Assembly (NCBI GenBank): GCA_019113745.1
Contig: DXGV01000022.1
Coordinates: forward strand, 31,523-95,522
Length of the DNA: 64,000 nucleotides
Source of the DNA: Candidatus Blautia intestinavium
GTDB taxonomy: Bacteria; Bacillota; Clostridia; Lachnospirales; Lachnospiraceae
Direction: 5' to 3'
The notes beneath the pieces are model-generated. The model saw only the letters and a program-made list of their open reading frames with translations, was not told where the DNA came from and did no database searches. Numbering within the stretch: the stretch's first letter is position 1; each line of letters opens with the position of its first letter. Below, one piece after another: positions 51,397 to 60,415 of the stretch. Made by a program: the position numbers and the translations under genes.

Positions 51397-52581
51397 TTAC
51401 GCAGCCTGTACTGTTTTGGCTTTTCTGTTATTGGCATATGCATCCAGCATGATCGCAAAGAGAAGTACGATACCGCGGACAATATACTGCATAGACGCGT
51501 CTACATTCATAAGGCTCATACCGTTATCCAGGGCAGCCATAAAAATAGTACCTACAACTGCTCCTACGACAGTACCTCTTCCTCCAAGAATTGAAGTTCC
51601 TCCTACAACGCAGCCTGTGATGGCTGTAAATTCATATCCGTCGCCGCCTGCTGTCGTTGCGGAGCCAAGGCGTCCAAGATATACAAGCGCTGCAGTCGCT
51701 ACCATAAAAGCGTGAAGAACATAAAGCTTCATCGTCTCTTTTGATACATTAATGCCGGAGAGAGCCGCCGCATTTGTGTTTCCGCCTATCGCATAAACAT
51801 ATCTTCCGAACTTCGTATTATTGCTCACGTAGGAGACTATCAGAGTCAGTACAAAAAGGATCAGCATTGCATAAGAGAACCCTTTATGCATAAAAAGAAT
51901 AAATGTAACCAGTGCGGCAAGTATGGAAATCATAACTGTTTTAGGAATGACTTTTCCCCAGCGCGGAGAGATCAGGCCCTGCGCTATATTCTTCTTCTCT
52001 TTGCTGACTGTCACTGCTATGTATGCTATGATCACAACTGCTCCAATGATCAGCGTGGTATCGTTGTATGTACCGCTGATAGTAGGAATATATCCATTTC
52101 CCATCTGATCGATCACTCCTGATACCGGACCCACGATCCTTCCTCCGCTGATCAGCTGATTAATTCCCAGAAATACAAGCTGTGTGGTCAGGGTAATAAT
52201 GAAAGCAGGAAGCTTCATATAACCGATCAGAAAACCATGAGAAAGTCCGGCGATCAAGGCAATTGCATATACGATCAGAACCACCGCAACCGATGGGAGT
52301 TTCGTATTCACCTGAAGAAGCGCCGCCACCATTCCCAGCATTCCCAGGAAACGTCCGGCTGCCAGGTCAGCATTACAGGTAACGATTACCAGGCACATAG
52401 TGATTGCAATAATGGAACAGGTTGCTCCCTGCATCAGAAGATTGGACAGATTACGGAAGGACAGGAATGTTCCCCCCGTAAGAATCTGAAAAATAAGAAA
52501 CACTATGATTGTTTCCACGGCAAGACTGTTTTTGTAAAACAGGCTAAATATATCAACTTTACTTTTCACTGCTTTTGTCAT
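51397..52581 (-). CDS. Sugar ABC transporter permease (RbsC/XylH-like)
   Basis: The 394-residue protein has about ten membrane segments, with GMLGMVAALLQV and GLSHGFLIGYMKLPAFIITL and the AAALSGINVSKETMKLYVLHAFM EAA-like region of the ribose/xylose permease family. Length (394) is close to XylH. It starts four bases inside the ATPase gene end (52578-52581), so it is coupled. It imports a pentose, hexose or related compound with the ATPase and binding protein. Confidence 0.9.
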   Translation of the reverse strand: MTKAVKSKVDIFSLFYKNSLAVETIIVFLIFQILTGGTFLSFRNLSNLLMQGATCSIIAITMCLVIVTCNADLAAGRFLGMLGMVAALLQVNTKLPSVAVVLIVYAIALIAGLSHGFLIGYMKLPAFIITLTTQLVFLGINQLISGGRIVGPVSGVIDQMGNGYIPTISGTYNDTTLIIGAVVIIAYIAVTVSKEKKNIAQGLISPRWGKVIPKTVMISILAALVTFILFMHKGFSYAMLILFVLTLIVSYVSNNTKFGRYVYAIGGNTNAAALSGINVSKETMKLYVLHAFMVATAALVYLGRLGSATTAGGDGYEFTAITGCVVGGTSILGGRGTVVGAVVGTIFMAALDNGMSLMNVDASMQYIVRGIVLLFAIMLDAYANNRKAKTVQAA

Positions 52582-54104
52582 ACTGTGACACCTCCTGTTG
52601 CGGCCAGCGCGATATCTTCCTGAGTAAGAGTTCTCTCTTTATTATCAAACTCTCCGCTGATCCTGCCTTCTCTCATAACATATACTCTATCGCTCATTCC
52701 CAGTATCTCGGGAAGTTCTGATGAAATCATGATCACCGCAATTCCTTCCTCTGCCATGGAATTTATGAGCTGGTAAATTTCTGTTTTTGCTCCTATATCA
52801 ATCCCTCGTGTGGGTTCGTCCAGAATCAGAACCTTCGGTTCTGTCATAATAGCCTTAGCCAGGCAGACTTTTTGCTGATTTCCCCCGGAAAGATTACCGA
52901 CCTTCTGCAGAATAGAAGGTGTTTTTACTGTAAGTTTTTTTACCATTTCTTTCACTCGTTCCAGTTCTCTGTCCCTGTTGATAAAAATTCCTTTCTCGAT
53001 GAATTTCCCCAGGCTGGAAAGAGATGCGTTATAGGCAATATCAGAAGAAAGTACCAGGCCGTATTTCTTTCTGTCCTCCGAAGAATAAAAAACGCCTGCC
53101 TCGATCGCTTCTGACGAATTCTTAAAATGCGTCCGTTCTTTTCCCTGGTATTCCAGTTTTCCGGTAATAGCCCCTTCCATGGAACCAAAAATACTCATAG
53201 CAAGCTCTGTACGTCCGGCTCCGATCATTCCTGCGATTCCTACAACTTCGCCTTTATGTACCTCAAGATTAACGTTCTGTACGATCCATTTATTATTGAT
53301 ACCATCGTAGACTGACCAGTCAGATACTTTAAGCGCCACCTCTCCAATGACACAGTTCCTTGGTTCAAAACGTGTGTCAAGCTGCCGGCCTACCATTCCG
53401 TTGATCAGTGTCTCCTGGGTATATTCCGCCGCCGGTTTTGTGGTAATCGTATGTCCGTCGCGCAGAATTGTTATTGAATCCGCAATACTCAAAACTTCAT
53501 TCAGTTTGTGAGAAATAAACACAATGCTCATACCCTTGTTCTTCAGTTCTCTCACAAGCTGCAGGAGATTTTCAGAGTCATCCTCCGGAAGCGGCGCCGT
53601 AGGTTCATCCAGAATAAGTATCCGGCAGTCCTTATTTAATGCCTTTGCGATTTCAATCAACTGCTGCTGGCCGATTCCCAGATTTCCCACTCTGGTAGCC
53701 GGATTTACTTTTAGCTTTAATTCCCGAAGAAGTTCTGCTGATCTTTTGTATTCTTCCTCCCAGTTGATAGATCCGTTCTGACAGATTTCGTTTCCCAGGA
53801 ATATATTTTCACAGACATTCAGAGTCTCAATGAGTCCCAGTTCCTGATGAATGATAGCGATTCCTTTTGCCTCGCTTTCCTTTACTCCTTTGAAATGTAC
53901 AACTTCTCCATCCAGTATCAGTTCTCCGGTATAATCTGTATGTTCCCCGCTCAGTACCTTCATCAATGTGGATTTACCTGCACCGTTTTCTCCTACCAGA
54001 GCATGGATCTCACCTTTTTTCAGGTTCAGTGTGACATCATCCAGCGCTTTGACCCCGGGGAACTCTTTCGTAATATGACTCATCTGCAGGATATAATCTT
54101 CCAT
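52578..54104 (-). CDS. Sugar ABC transporter ATPase, two-domain (RbsA/XylG-like)
   Basis: The protein has about 508 residues from MEDYILQMSHITKEF after GGAGG. Two ABC domains are present: the first with Walker A GENGAGKST, signature LGIGQQQ and Walker B ILILDEPTAP; the second with a degenerate Walker A (GMIGAGRTE), signature LSGGNQQK and VLILDEPTRG. The asymmetric second Walker A is usual in this family. It is the energy unit of the importer. Confidence 0.92.
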   Translation of the reverse strand: MEDYILQMSHITKEFPGVKALDDVTLNLKKGEIHALVGENGAGKSTLMKVLSGEHTDYTGELILDGEVVHFKGVKESEAKGIAIIHQELGLIETLNVCENIFLGNEICQNGSINWEEEYKRSAELLRELKLKVNPATRVGNLGIGQQQLIEIAKALNKDCRILILDEPTAPLPEDDSENLLQLVRELKNKGMSIVFISHKLNEVLSIADSITILRDGHTITTKPAAEYTQETLINGMVGRQLDTRFEPRNCVIGEVALKVSDWSVYDGINNKWIVQNVNLEVHKGEVVGIAGMIGAGRTELAMSIFGSMEGAITGKLEYQGKERTHFKNSSEAIEAGVFYSSEDRKKYGLVLSSDIAYNASLSSLGKFIEKGIFINRDRELERVKEMVKKLTVKTPSILQKVGNLSGGNQQKVCLAKAIMTEPKVLILDEPTRGIDIGAKTEIYQLINSMAEEGIAVIMISSELPEILGMSDRVYVMREGRISGEFDNKERTLTQEDIALAATGGVTV

Positions 54105-54176
54105 ATACGAAGTTCCTCCTTTTCCTGATTCCGGAGGATGCCGCACTACGGCTCCTCCGGATTTTATGCCATCAAT

Positions 54177-55289
54177 TTATTCTTCTTCTGCTTCCGCGTC
54201 TTCCTCCGCGGTTTCTTCCGCCGCCTCTTCCGTCTCTTCTGCGGATGCCTCTTCGCCGTAAACCTCTTCGTGTGTAAATACGCCGGCATCGATAACCACT
54301 TCGTCGATATTATCTTTCGTAACAATAATTGCCGGATAAGACATAAACGGTTTTTCTTCACCAAGACTGTTCGTGTCTGTCATCTCAAAATCATCTTCTG
54401 ACATTTCCCCTAAATATAAGCTGATCGCTGTCTCAACAAATTCTCTTGCGTACTCTTTTCCGCCTTTCATAACTGTAGAAACCTGTGTCCCTTCCACGAT
54501 TCTCTGGCAGGCGGAAAGATCGCAATCCTGCCCGCACACAAGTACGTCTCCGGCCAGACCTTCGTTCTCCAGAGCCTGTACTGCTCCTCCGGCAAGACCA
54601 TCGTTCATGCAGAGAATTGCAGAAAGGGTATCCGCGTAATCAGACAGCCAGTTCTCCACATATCCCATTCCAGTAGCAGGATCCCAGTTGGTGACAAACT
54701 GTTCGCCAACAACATTTACGTCACAGTCTTTCATGCTGTCCTGCATACCGTCCTTGAAGTTCATAAGTCCGGTACCTCCCGCGGAATCTCCGTACAGATA
54801 TGCGATATCCCCTGTAATATCCATGTCCGCGATTGTTTTTGTGATCGCCTGTCCCACTTCGTAATAGTCGTTTCCGCCGGACATATCAAAATACGTTTCT
54901 CCCATTACCTGTTCGTAGTAACATACAAAGATCCCTGCGTCGTGCGCTTCTTTCAGCACATTATTTACAGCGCCCTTTTCAGCAGCAATGACAATCAGAA
55001 TGTCCACATCCTGAGAAATCAGATTCTCGATCTGCCCGACCTGCTTCTGGTTATCGTTTTCAGAACACTGATAAACCATCTCCACGCCCTGTTCTTCACA
55101 CACTTTCTCAATCTCTTCAAGTTCTGTGGCGTAGCGTTCCTCCTGAAGTGTCTTCCAGGAAACTCCTATCTTCAGGTCTTCCCTGCTTTTTTTGGTTTCC
55201 TCTTCAGCTTTAACAGTTACCACGTTTGACATCACCGGCGAAAAAGCCAGAACTGCTGCCATCATCCCCAATACTACTTTTTTGAACAT
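54177..55289 (-). CDS. Periplasmic-binding-like sugar-binding protein (XylF/RbsB type)
   Basis: The 370-residue protein has an N-terminal signal-like segment (MFKKVVLGMMAAVLAF) with likely cleavage after TVKA. The body is a type I periplasmic-binding fold with QVGQIENLISQDVDILIV and ILCMNDGLAGGAVQAL. There is no lipobox cysteine, so membrane tethering is not the usual lipoprotein kind. The last ~35 residues are almost all Glu and Ala. It is the first gene of the importer; GGGAGG precedes the ATG. Confidence 0.88.
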   Translation of the reverse strand: MFKKVVLGMMAAVLAFSPVMSNVVTVKAEEETKKSREDLKIGVSWKTLQEERYATELEEIEKVCEEQGVEMVYQCSENDNQKQVGQIENLISQDVDILIVIAAEKGAVNNVLKEAHDAGIFVCYYEQVMGETYFDMSGGNDYYEVGQAITKTIADMDITGDIAYLYGDSAGGTGLMNFKDGMQDSMKDCDVNVVGEQFVTNWDPATGMGYVENWLSDYADTLSAILCMNDGLAGGAVQALENEGLAGDVLVCGQDCDLSACQRIVEGTQVSTVMKGGKEYAREFVETAISLYLGEMSEDDFEMTDTNSLGEEKPFMSYPAIIVTKDNIDEVVIDAGVFTHEEVYGEEASAEETEEAAEETAEEDAEAEEE

Positions 55290-55414
55290 TTTGTTACCTC
55301 CCGTTTTTTATTTTGTGTTTTATTTCATGTATCAAAGATATCATTGTTCCCGCTTTTTATACATGGAACCAGATAACGGAATCGTAGAAAAATATAACCT
55401 GCAAAAAAAGAAAA

Positions 55415-55453
55415 ACCATCGTACAAAAGCGGCTTTGCGCCCTGTACAATGGT
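55415..55453 (-). terminator. Terminator after the response regulator gene
   Basis: On the minus strand ACCATTGTACAGGGCG and its near-complement CGCTTTTGTACGATGGT form a strong stem followed by TTTTTCTTTTTTT. It separates the regulatory triad from the importer operon. Confidence 0.85.
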
Positions 55454-55495
55454 CTTTTTTTACCTCTTGTTATTATATTTTTACCTTTTAGAAAA

Positions 55496-57097
55496 TCATG
55501 TGTTAAAATTTTTACTCTGTTTTTTATAATCACTGACTGAAAGACCGGTATGCTTTTTAAAACATGAACTAAAGTAATGAGGATCTGAAATGCCTACTTT
55601 TTCCGCAATCTCATATGCCCTGAGATCAGTCCTCTGTACAAGTTTTTCGGCCTCCCGCATTCGTATTTCAAACAACCACCCACTGAATGTGTTTCCAGTT
55701 TTTTCTTTAAAAACCCTGCTCAGATAACTGGCATTTACATAAAAAATTTCCGCAAGAGAATTTAACGAGAGATCTTCTTCGCAATAATGATCCTCCATAT
55801 AATCTTTTACTTTATGGACCAGGTCTTTTTTCTTGCCGGAGATCTCTTTCCCGGTTACTCTGCATGCTTCCAGCACCGCATTTTCCAGATATCCACATAT
55901 TTCCTCGAATGTCTGCAAGGTAAATACATTAGCAAGCAAAGTGGAATAATTCAATAATTCGGAGGTTTCTTCCAGTTTAAGTTCCGAAATAACCTTCATA
56001 ACCGCGGATAAAATCTGCACAGAAAAAATCTGAATATGTTCTTTTTCTCCATTCGTCTTTTTCAGGTATCCGCAAATTTTTTTCAGAGAGTCTGACGCTT
56101 TATCCGAATCACTGATACGAATAGCATTTTCCAGTTCATGAAGATTTTCATCATCCAGCGCGGAGGCACTTTCTGTATCATAAAACGGATAGATATCGCG
56201 AAAACATATAACGCCTTCCTCCTCCGACACAAACCGGTATTTCAAAGCATCTTTAGCCTCCTGATAAGACTCTCGTAACATTTTAAGTTCTGCATAAACT
56301 TTTCCTACTCCGATACATATTGTTTCCTCTGTATTATTTTCCAGATATGTTTTCAGTTCTTCCGCACATTCATAAATAATGTTTTCCGACTGGTTGTTTA
56401 AAAGAATAAGCCGTTCTGCACCGCTGTCAACAACATACACTCCCGGATGATCGCCAAAATAATCTTCCACAATTTTTCTGGCATGCATCTTCATCAGAAG
56501 TTTTTCTTCCTCCCCTTCTTCTTTCCGAGAGTTGATTTCTATCAGAGCCACCTGAAAAGATTCTCCGTCCAGCTTCACTCCAAAATATGCCAGTGATTCC
56601 AGATATTGTTCCGGAGTTCTGCTTCGTACCAGCGCGCTTAACTGTCGATCCCTGATATAACTGGAATGTTTTTCAAGTTCTTCTTTAAAACGTTGAAATT
56701 CTTCACGATGGTTTCTTTCTTCCAAAACCGCGTCTCTTGCTTTTATAGCTGTTTTTTCCAGTTCTCCCGCATTTATCGGTTTTAGCAGGTAATCAAATAC
56801 GCCAATCCGGATTCCTTCGCTTGCATATTCAAATTCATCATGACCTGACAATATTACGATCTTAATTTCCGGATGTTTTTCCAGAATCCTTCTGCTGCAT
56901 GTCAATCCATCCATTCCCGGCATCCTGACATCCATAAAAACCAGATCCGGCCGTAGTTCATCAACCAGCTCCAACCCCATTCTGGCTGAGCTGGCCTCTC
57001 CTGCAATATGAAGGCCCAGCCCTTCCCAGTCAATACACCGCATTACCATCTGTCTTACCAGTTTTTCATCATCAATCACCAATACATTAAGCATCAT
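55496..57097 (-). CDS. YesN-like response regulator with AraC DNA-binding domain
   Basis: The 533-residue protein has an N-terminal receiver (VIDDEKLVRQMV, phospho-Asp in LVFMDVRMPGMDG, LLKPINAGE), a long middle region and a C-terminal AraC pair of helix-turn-helices (SLNSLAEIFYVNASYLSRVFK, YEIAEKVGISDPHYFSSCFK). It pairs with the YesM-type kinase, whose stop codon it overlaps by four bases (ATGA). It probably activates the importer/catabolic operon or the PTS-like gene in response to a sugar. Confidence 0.93.
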   Translation of the reverse strand: MMLNVLVIDDEKLVRQMVMRCIDWEGLGLHIAGEASSARMGLELVDELRPDLVFMDVRMPGMDGLTCSRRILEKHPEIKIVILSGHDEFEYASEGIRIGVFDYLLKPINAGELEKTAIKARDAVLEERNHREEFQRFKEELEKHSSYIRDRQLSALVRSRTPEQYLESLAYFGVKLDGESFQVALIEINSRKEEGEEEKLLMKMHARKIVEDYFGDHPGVYVVDSGAERLILLNNQSENIIYECAEELKTYLENNTEETICIGVGKVYAELKMLRESYQEAKDALKYRFVSEEEGVICFRDIYPFYDTESASALDDENLHELENAIRISDSDKASDSLKKICGYLKKTNGEKEHIQIFSVQILSAVMKVISELKLEETSELLNYSTLLANVFTLQTFEEICGYLENAVLEACRVTGKEISGKKKDLVHKVKDYMEDHYCEEDLSLNSLAEIFYVNASYLSRVFKEKTGNTFSGWLFEIRMREAEKLVQRTDLRAYEIAEKVGISDPHYFSSCFKKHTGLSVSDYKKQSKNFNT

Positions 57098-58839
57098 TCT
57101 TCACCCTTTTCTTTTGGAATCCTGATAGTAATTACAGTTCCTTTTCCTTTTTCACTCCATATTTCCACTAATTTCTCTTCTTCGTCCTGATAATAAAGAC
57201 GCAGTCTCTGGATGGTCCCAAAAAGTCCAAAACGTTTCCCCTGATTTTCTTCTGACCGGTTCAGGACAAAATCCAGTTTTTCCTTCTCCATGCCGATTCC
57301 ATCGTCTTCCACCTGAAGGATGACATAGTTCCCTCCGTCTTTCGCACGGATGATGATCGTGCCTGTCAGTTCCGGTTCCCTCAGTCCATGATAAATCGCG
57401 TTTTCCACCAGCGGCTGAAGGATCAGTTTAATCATCCGGCAGGAATTTACGGACTCATCTATGTCGTATACAGCTTTGAAAACATTATCATATCTATATG
57501 ACTGAATAATCAGATAGTTCCTTACAATGTCTATTTCCTCTTTGACAGTAATTACTTCCTGGCCCTTATGAAGACTGTTCCTGTAATACTGCCCCAGTGC
57601 CTGCATCATCTTATATACATCCTGGGATCGTCCCATCATGGCAAGGGCGCATACGGAATCAAAAGTATTATAAAGAAAATGCGGTTTTATCTGGGCCTGA
57701 AGAAGGGAAAGCTCATATTTTCGGCGCAAACGCTGTTCTTCTACTTTTTGACTCATCAGGATTTCTGTCTCATCCAGCATTTGATTATAATTTTGCTGGA
57801 GATAGTCAATCTCCGCATTTGTTTCCACTATCTGGATCCGTTCCAGTTTCCCTTCTCCAATCTTTTTCATAGAGTCAAGAATATTTTTAATTGGTCGGAT
57901 AATCTTCGCTGTCAGAAAAGATGCACCCACAACACACATGATCATTCCCAGGACTACCAGCAGGATATTTAACAGCGTATACTGTTTTATTACAGACAAT
58001 GATTCGCTTCTGGGAATTGCGCCGATGATTTTCCAGGCTCCGTCACTCTGTGAAATAATCCCCGTCTTATATTTTTCCCCTTCGTGTTCTTTTTCAACAT
58101 AAGCTCCGTCCTTCTCCATTTTTTCTTCTGCTAGCCAGCTGCCGCGTGGCGAGGTAATAAGAGTATCCCCGTTTCTGTCCAGAATTGCCACATCCATCTC
58201 ATTTTGTTCCGAAATAACGCTGAATACTTCCTCCAGTCTGCTGTATGAAATATTTACTGCAAGAGTACCAAGAACATCCAAAGTATCTATATCTCTCACC
58301 GGTCGCACAAAAGAAATCATCTGCTGATCTGAATCTTCTTTTGCCTGATAGGTAAAGATCACATAATTGAATCTTTCCAGATTTTGTTTTTCCAGAGTAC
58401 TCTCATAACCGGATGTATCGTTCAGCCAGGAACGGATTGCCTCCACTTCATAAATATCGCCGGCCAGATAATTTTCTCCCTGCAGGTCAAACAAATAAAT
58501 CGAGGTGATGCCATCACAGCACGCCACCATCTGCACCAATGTATCCTGAAGTTCCATCCGCTCTTTATAACTGACATTTCCTTCTTTTTTCAAAGTGTTT
58601 TGAATCACTTCATCAAATGCAACAATTTTGGAATTGTCATTGATACTCCGCACCAGCGCCTGCATATTATTTTCAACCATCTGAAGACTGTACTGCAGAA
58701 TGTTATTATCAGATGCTGATAACATTCTGAACGCGGTGACCATATAGAGAATCCCGCATAAAAGAAAAATCAACAAAAACAGAAAAATATAGTAATATCG
58801 GATCTGACCGGAGAAAGTTCGCTGCTTAAATTTTTTCAT
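57094..58839 (-). CDS. YesM-like membrane sensor histidine kinase
   Basis: The 581-residue protein has helices at about 13-35 and 287-310 around an extracellular sensing region, then a HAMP segment (IIRPIKNILDSMKKIGEG), the phosphorylated His in IKPHFLYNTFDS and an ATPase region with LVENAIYHGL and VEDDGIGM. It belongs to the HPK7/LytS-YesM type, which commonly pairs with AraC-type regulators for carbohydrate control. It is 16 bases downstream of a solute-binding protein, which may be its sensory partner. Confidence 0.93.
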   Translation of the reverse strand: MKKFKQRTFSGQIRYYYIFLFLLIFLLCGILYMVTAFRMLSASDNNILQYSLQMVENNMQALVRSINDNSKIVAFDEVIQNTLKKEGNVSYKERMELQDTLVQMVACCDGITSIYLFDLQGENYLAGDIYEVEAIRSWLNDTSGYESTLEKQNLERFNYVIFTYQAKEDSDQQMISFVRPVRDIDTLDVLGTLAVNISYSRLEEVFSVISEQNEMDVAILDRNGDTLITSPRGSWLAEEKMEKDGAYVEKEHEGEKYKTGIISQSDGAWKIIGAIPRSESLSVIKQYTLLNILLVVLGMIMCVVGASFLTAKIIRPIKNILDSMKKIGEGKLERIQIVETNAEIDYLQQNYNQMLDETEILMSQKVEEQRLRRKYELSLLQAQIKPHFLYNTFDSVCALAMMGRSQDVYKMMQALGQYYRNSLHKGQEVITVKEEIDIVRNYLIIQSYRYDNVFKAVYDIDESVNSCRMIKLILQPLVENAIYHGLREPELTGTIIIRAKDGGNYVILQVEDDGIGMEKEKLDFVLNRSEENQGKRFGLFGTIQRLRLYYQDEEEKLVEIWSEKGKGTVITIRIPKEKGEE

Positions 58840-58855
58840 AGTAAATAATATCCCC

Positions 58856-60151
58856 CTATCCGATACTGTTTTTTAATTCATCAATGAATCCTTCTGTATT
58901 TATCCGCCGCTCAAATAATCCTGCGCAAACGTCCAGCCAGATATCCGCTTTGTCCGAGGTCATCAGTGAATCCCATGCAATCCCGCCGTCCGCTTTATCG
59001 CTATAGAGATTAAGAATGTCCTGACTTACCGCACTGATTTTATTTTTGGCATCCCCCTCGTCTATTTTAAATGTTGCATTTTCCGGCTGATAGCAACTCA
59101 GTTCATAACTCAGCCAGGATATGATCTCTGCCGCCAGTTCCGGATATTCTGTATCTGCCGACACAAGCCATCCGTTGCTGCCGCCGCCATGGTAATCTTG
59201 AGGATAAGAAGCCCCGGGAACTTCCGGCATTTTGACTGCTGCAAGTTTATCTCCCAGACTCTCTTCTGCAGACTGTGTAAACCAGCTTCCAATATAAAGC
59301 ATTGCTGCCTCTCCATCCAGAAACATTTCTTCCGCTTCACCCGATACCAGCTGATACATATCTGTACAGAATGCATCAGCATCTATCAGCTTTTCTGTCA
59401 GGTCCACAGCCTTCCGAAAAATTTCATTATCCAGACTTTCTTCTCCTTTCGCCATTGCCTTATAATATTCAGCCCCTCCAAGCTGTATCGTAAAATTGTT
59501 GATCCACTGCTGTCCCTGCCATTTATTCAGTATTCCAAGAGCGATCGGTTCAATATCAGCCTGGCGGAACTTTTTACAGACTTCCAGGAGTTCTTCATAA
59601 GTACCGGGAATCGACGCCCCTGCTTTTTGAAAAAGCTCCGTATTACAATAAAGCACTCCCTTCCAGTTAGCATAACAAATCCCATATTGTTTCCCATCAA
59701 AAATAAAATTATCCTGATATTCCATATCCATATGTTCCGTATAGAAATCATCCAGGTATTCATCCAGGGCCAGAATTTTTCCCGCATTTACAAAATTTTC
59801 AGAAAATCCGCCGCCATAACTGATCATAATATCAGGAATATCATCCGTAGCCATTAATACCCTTAACTTTTTCTTATAAGTTTCGTTATCACAGGTTTCC
59901 TGGATCAATTCAACGTCAGGAAAAGCTTTTGGAAAATCATTATCCAGGATCTCTTTCAGATATCTGGATGATATATCAGAATCCGTGTCTCCCCAATAAT
60001 ACATCATCCGCAGTGAAATTTTCTCTTCACTGCCTTCTCCGGCATGTACTTCTTCCTTTCCCGGGAATATATATGTAGAAGCACTCACAGCCAAAAGCAG
60101 CGTTCCTGCCGCAGCGCCTGCCCATAATATATTTCTGATCTTTTCCGTCAT
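58856..60151 (-). CDS. Family 1 extracellular solute-binding protein
   Basis: The 431-residue protein begins with a hydrophobic segment (about 8-28) and no lipobox, so it may stay membrane-anchored. The body is a cluster-B sugar-binding protein: RVLMATDDIPDIMISYGG, WKGVLYCNTELFQKAG and ADTEYPELAAEIISWL. No family 1 permeases accompany it; it heads a transcript with the kinase and regulator, suggesting that it presents ligand to the sensor rather than to a transporter. That role is inferred. Confidence 0.88.
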   Translation of the reverse strand: MTEKIRNILWAGAAAGTLLLAVSASTYIFPGKEEVHAGEGSEEKISLRMMYYWGDTDSDISSRYLKEILDNDFPKAFPDVELIQETCDNETYKKKLRVLMATDDIPDIMISYGGGFSENFVNAGKILALDEYLDDFYTEHMDMEYQDNFIFDGKQYGICYANWKGVLYCNTELFQKAGASIPGTYEELLEVCKKFRQADIEPIALGILNKWQGQQWINNFTIQLGGAEYYKAMAKGEESLDNEIFRKAVDLTEKLIDADAFCTDMYQLVSGEAEEMFLDGEAAMLYIGSWFTQSAEESLGDKLAAVKMPEVPGASYPQDYHGGGSNGWLVSADTEYPELAAEIISWLSYELSCYQPENATFKIDEGDAKNKISAVSQDILNLYSDKADGGIAWDSLMTSDKADIWLDVCAGLFERRINTEGFIDELKNSIG

Positions 60152-60204
60152 ATCCGCCCTCCTGATTTACTACTATAGTCTGTTGGCATATTCTTTATTT
60201 ATTA

Positions 60205-60251
60205 TAGCATCAATGTACAGGGGGACAATACAATCTCTGTACACTGACGCC
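60205..60251. repeat. Dispersed repeat motif, copy 2, with inverted partner
   Basis: AGCATCAATGTACAGGGGGA parallels copy 1 at 41335 and is followed by CTCTGTACACTGACGCC in inverted orientation, giving a TGTACAG/CTGTACA hairpin. It sits in the 264-base gap before the solute-binding protein gene. Confidence 0.6.
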
Positions 60252-60322
60252 AGCATCAGTGTTTCATAATCAGGGTCAAAATATCCGATTTCGACAAATC
60301 TTCATCTGTATAATAACAGAAA

Positions 60323-60352
60323 ACGGTTCCATGATACATAGAACCGTTTTAC
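60323..60352 (-). terminator. Terminator after the PTS-IIC-like gene
   Basis: AAAACGGTTC and GGAACCGTTTT form a 10-bp stem with a 10-base loop and T-rich tail on the minus strand (also usable on plus). It lies about 65 bases beyond the PTS-IIC-like stop. Confidence 0.8.
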
Positions 60353-60415
60353 CAGAAAGTTAAATTTTATTACTTGGAAACATATTTTTTAGTACAGCAT
60401 ACCATGTCTTACCCC

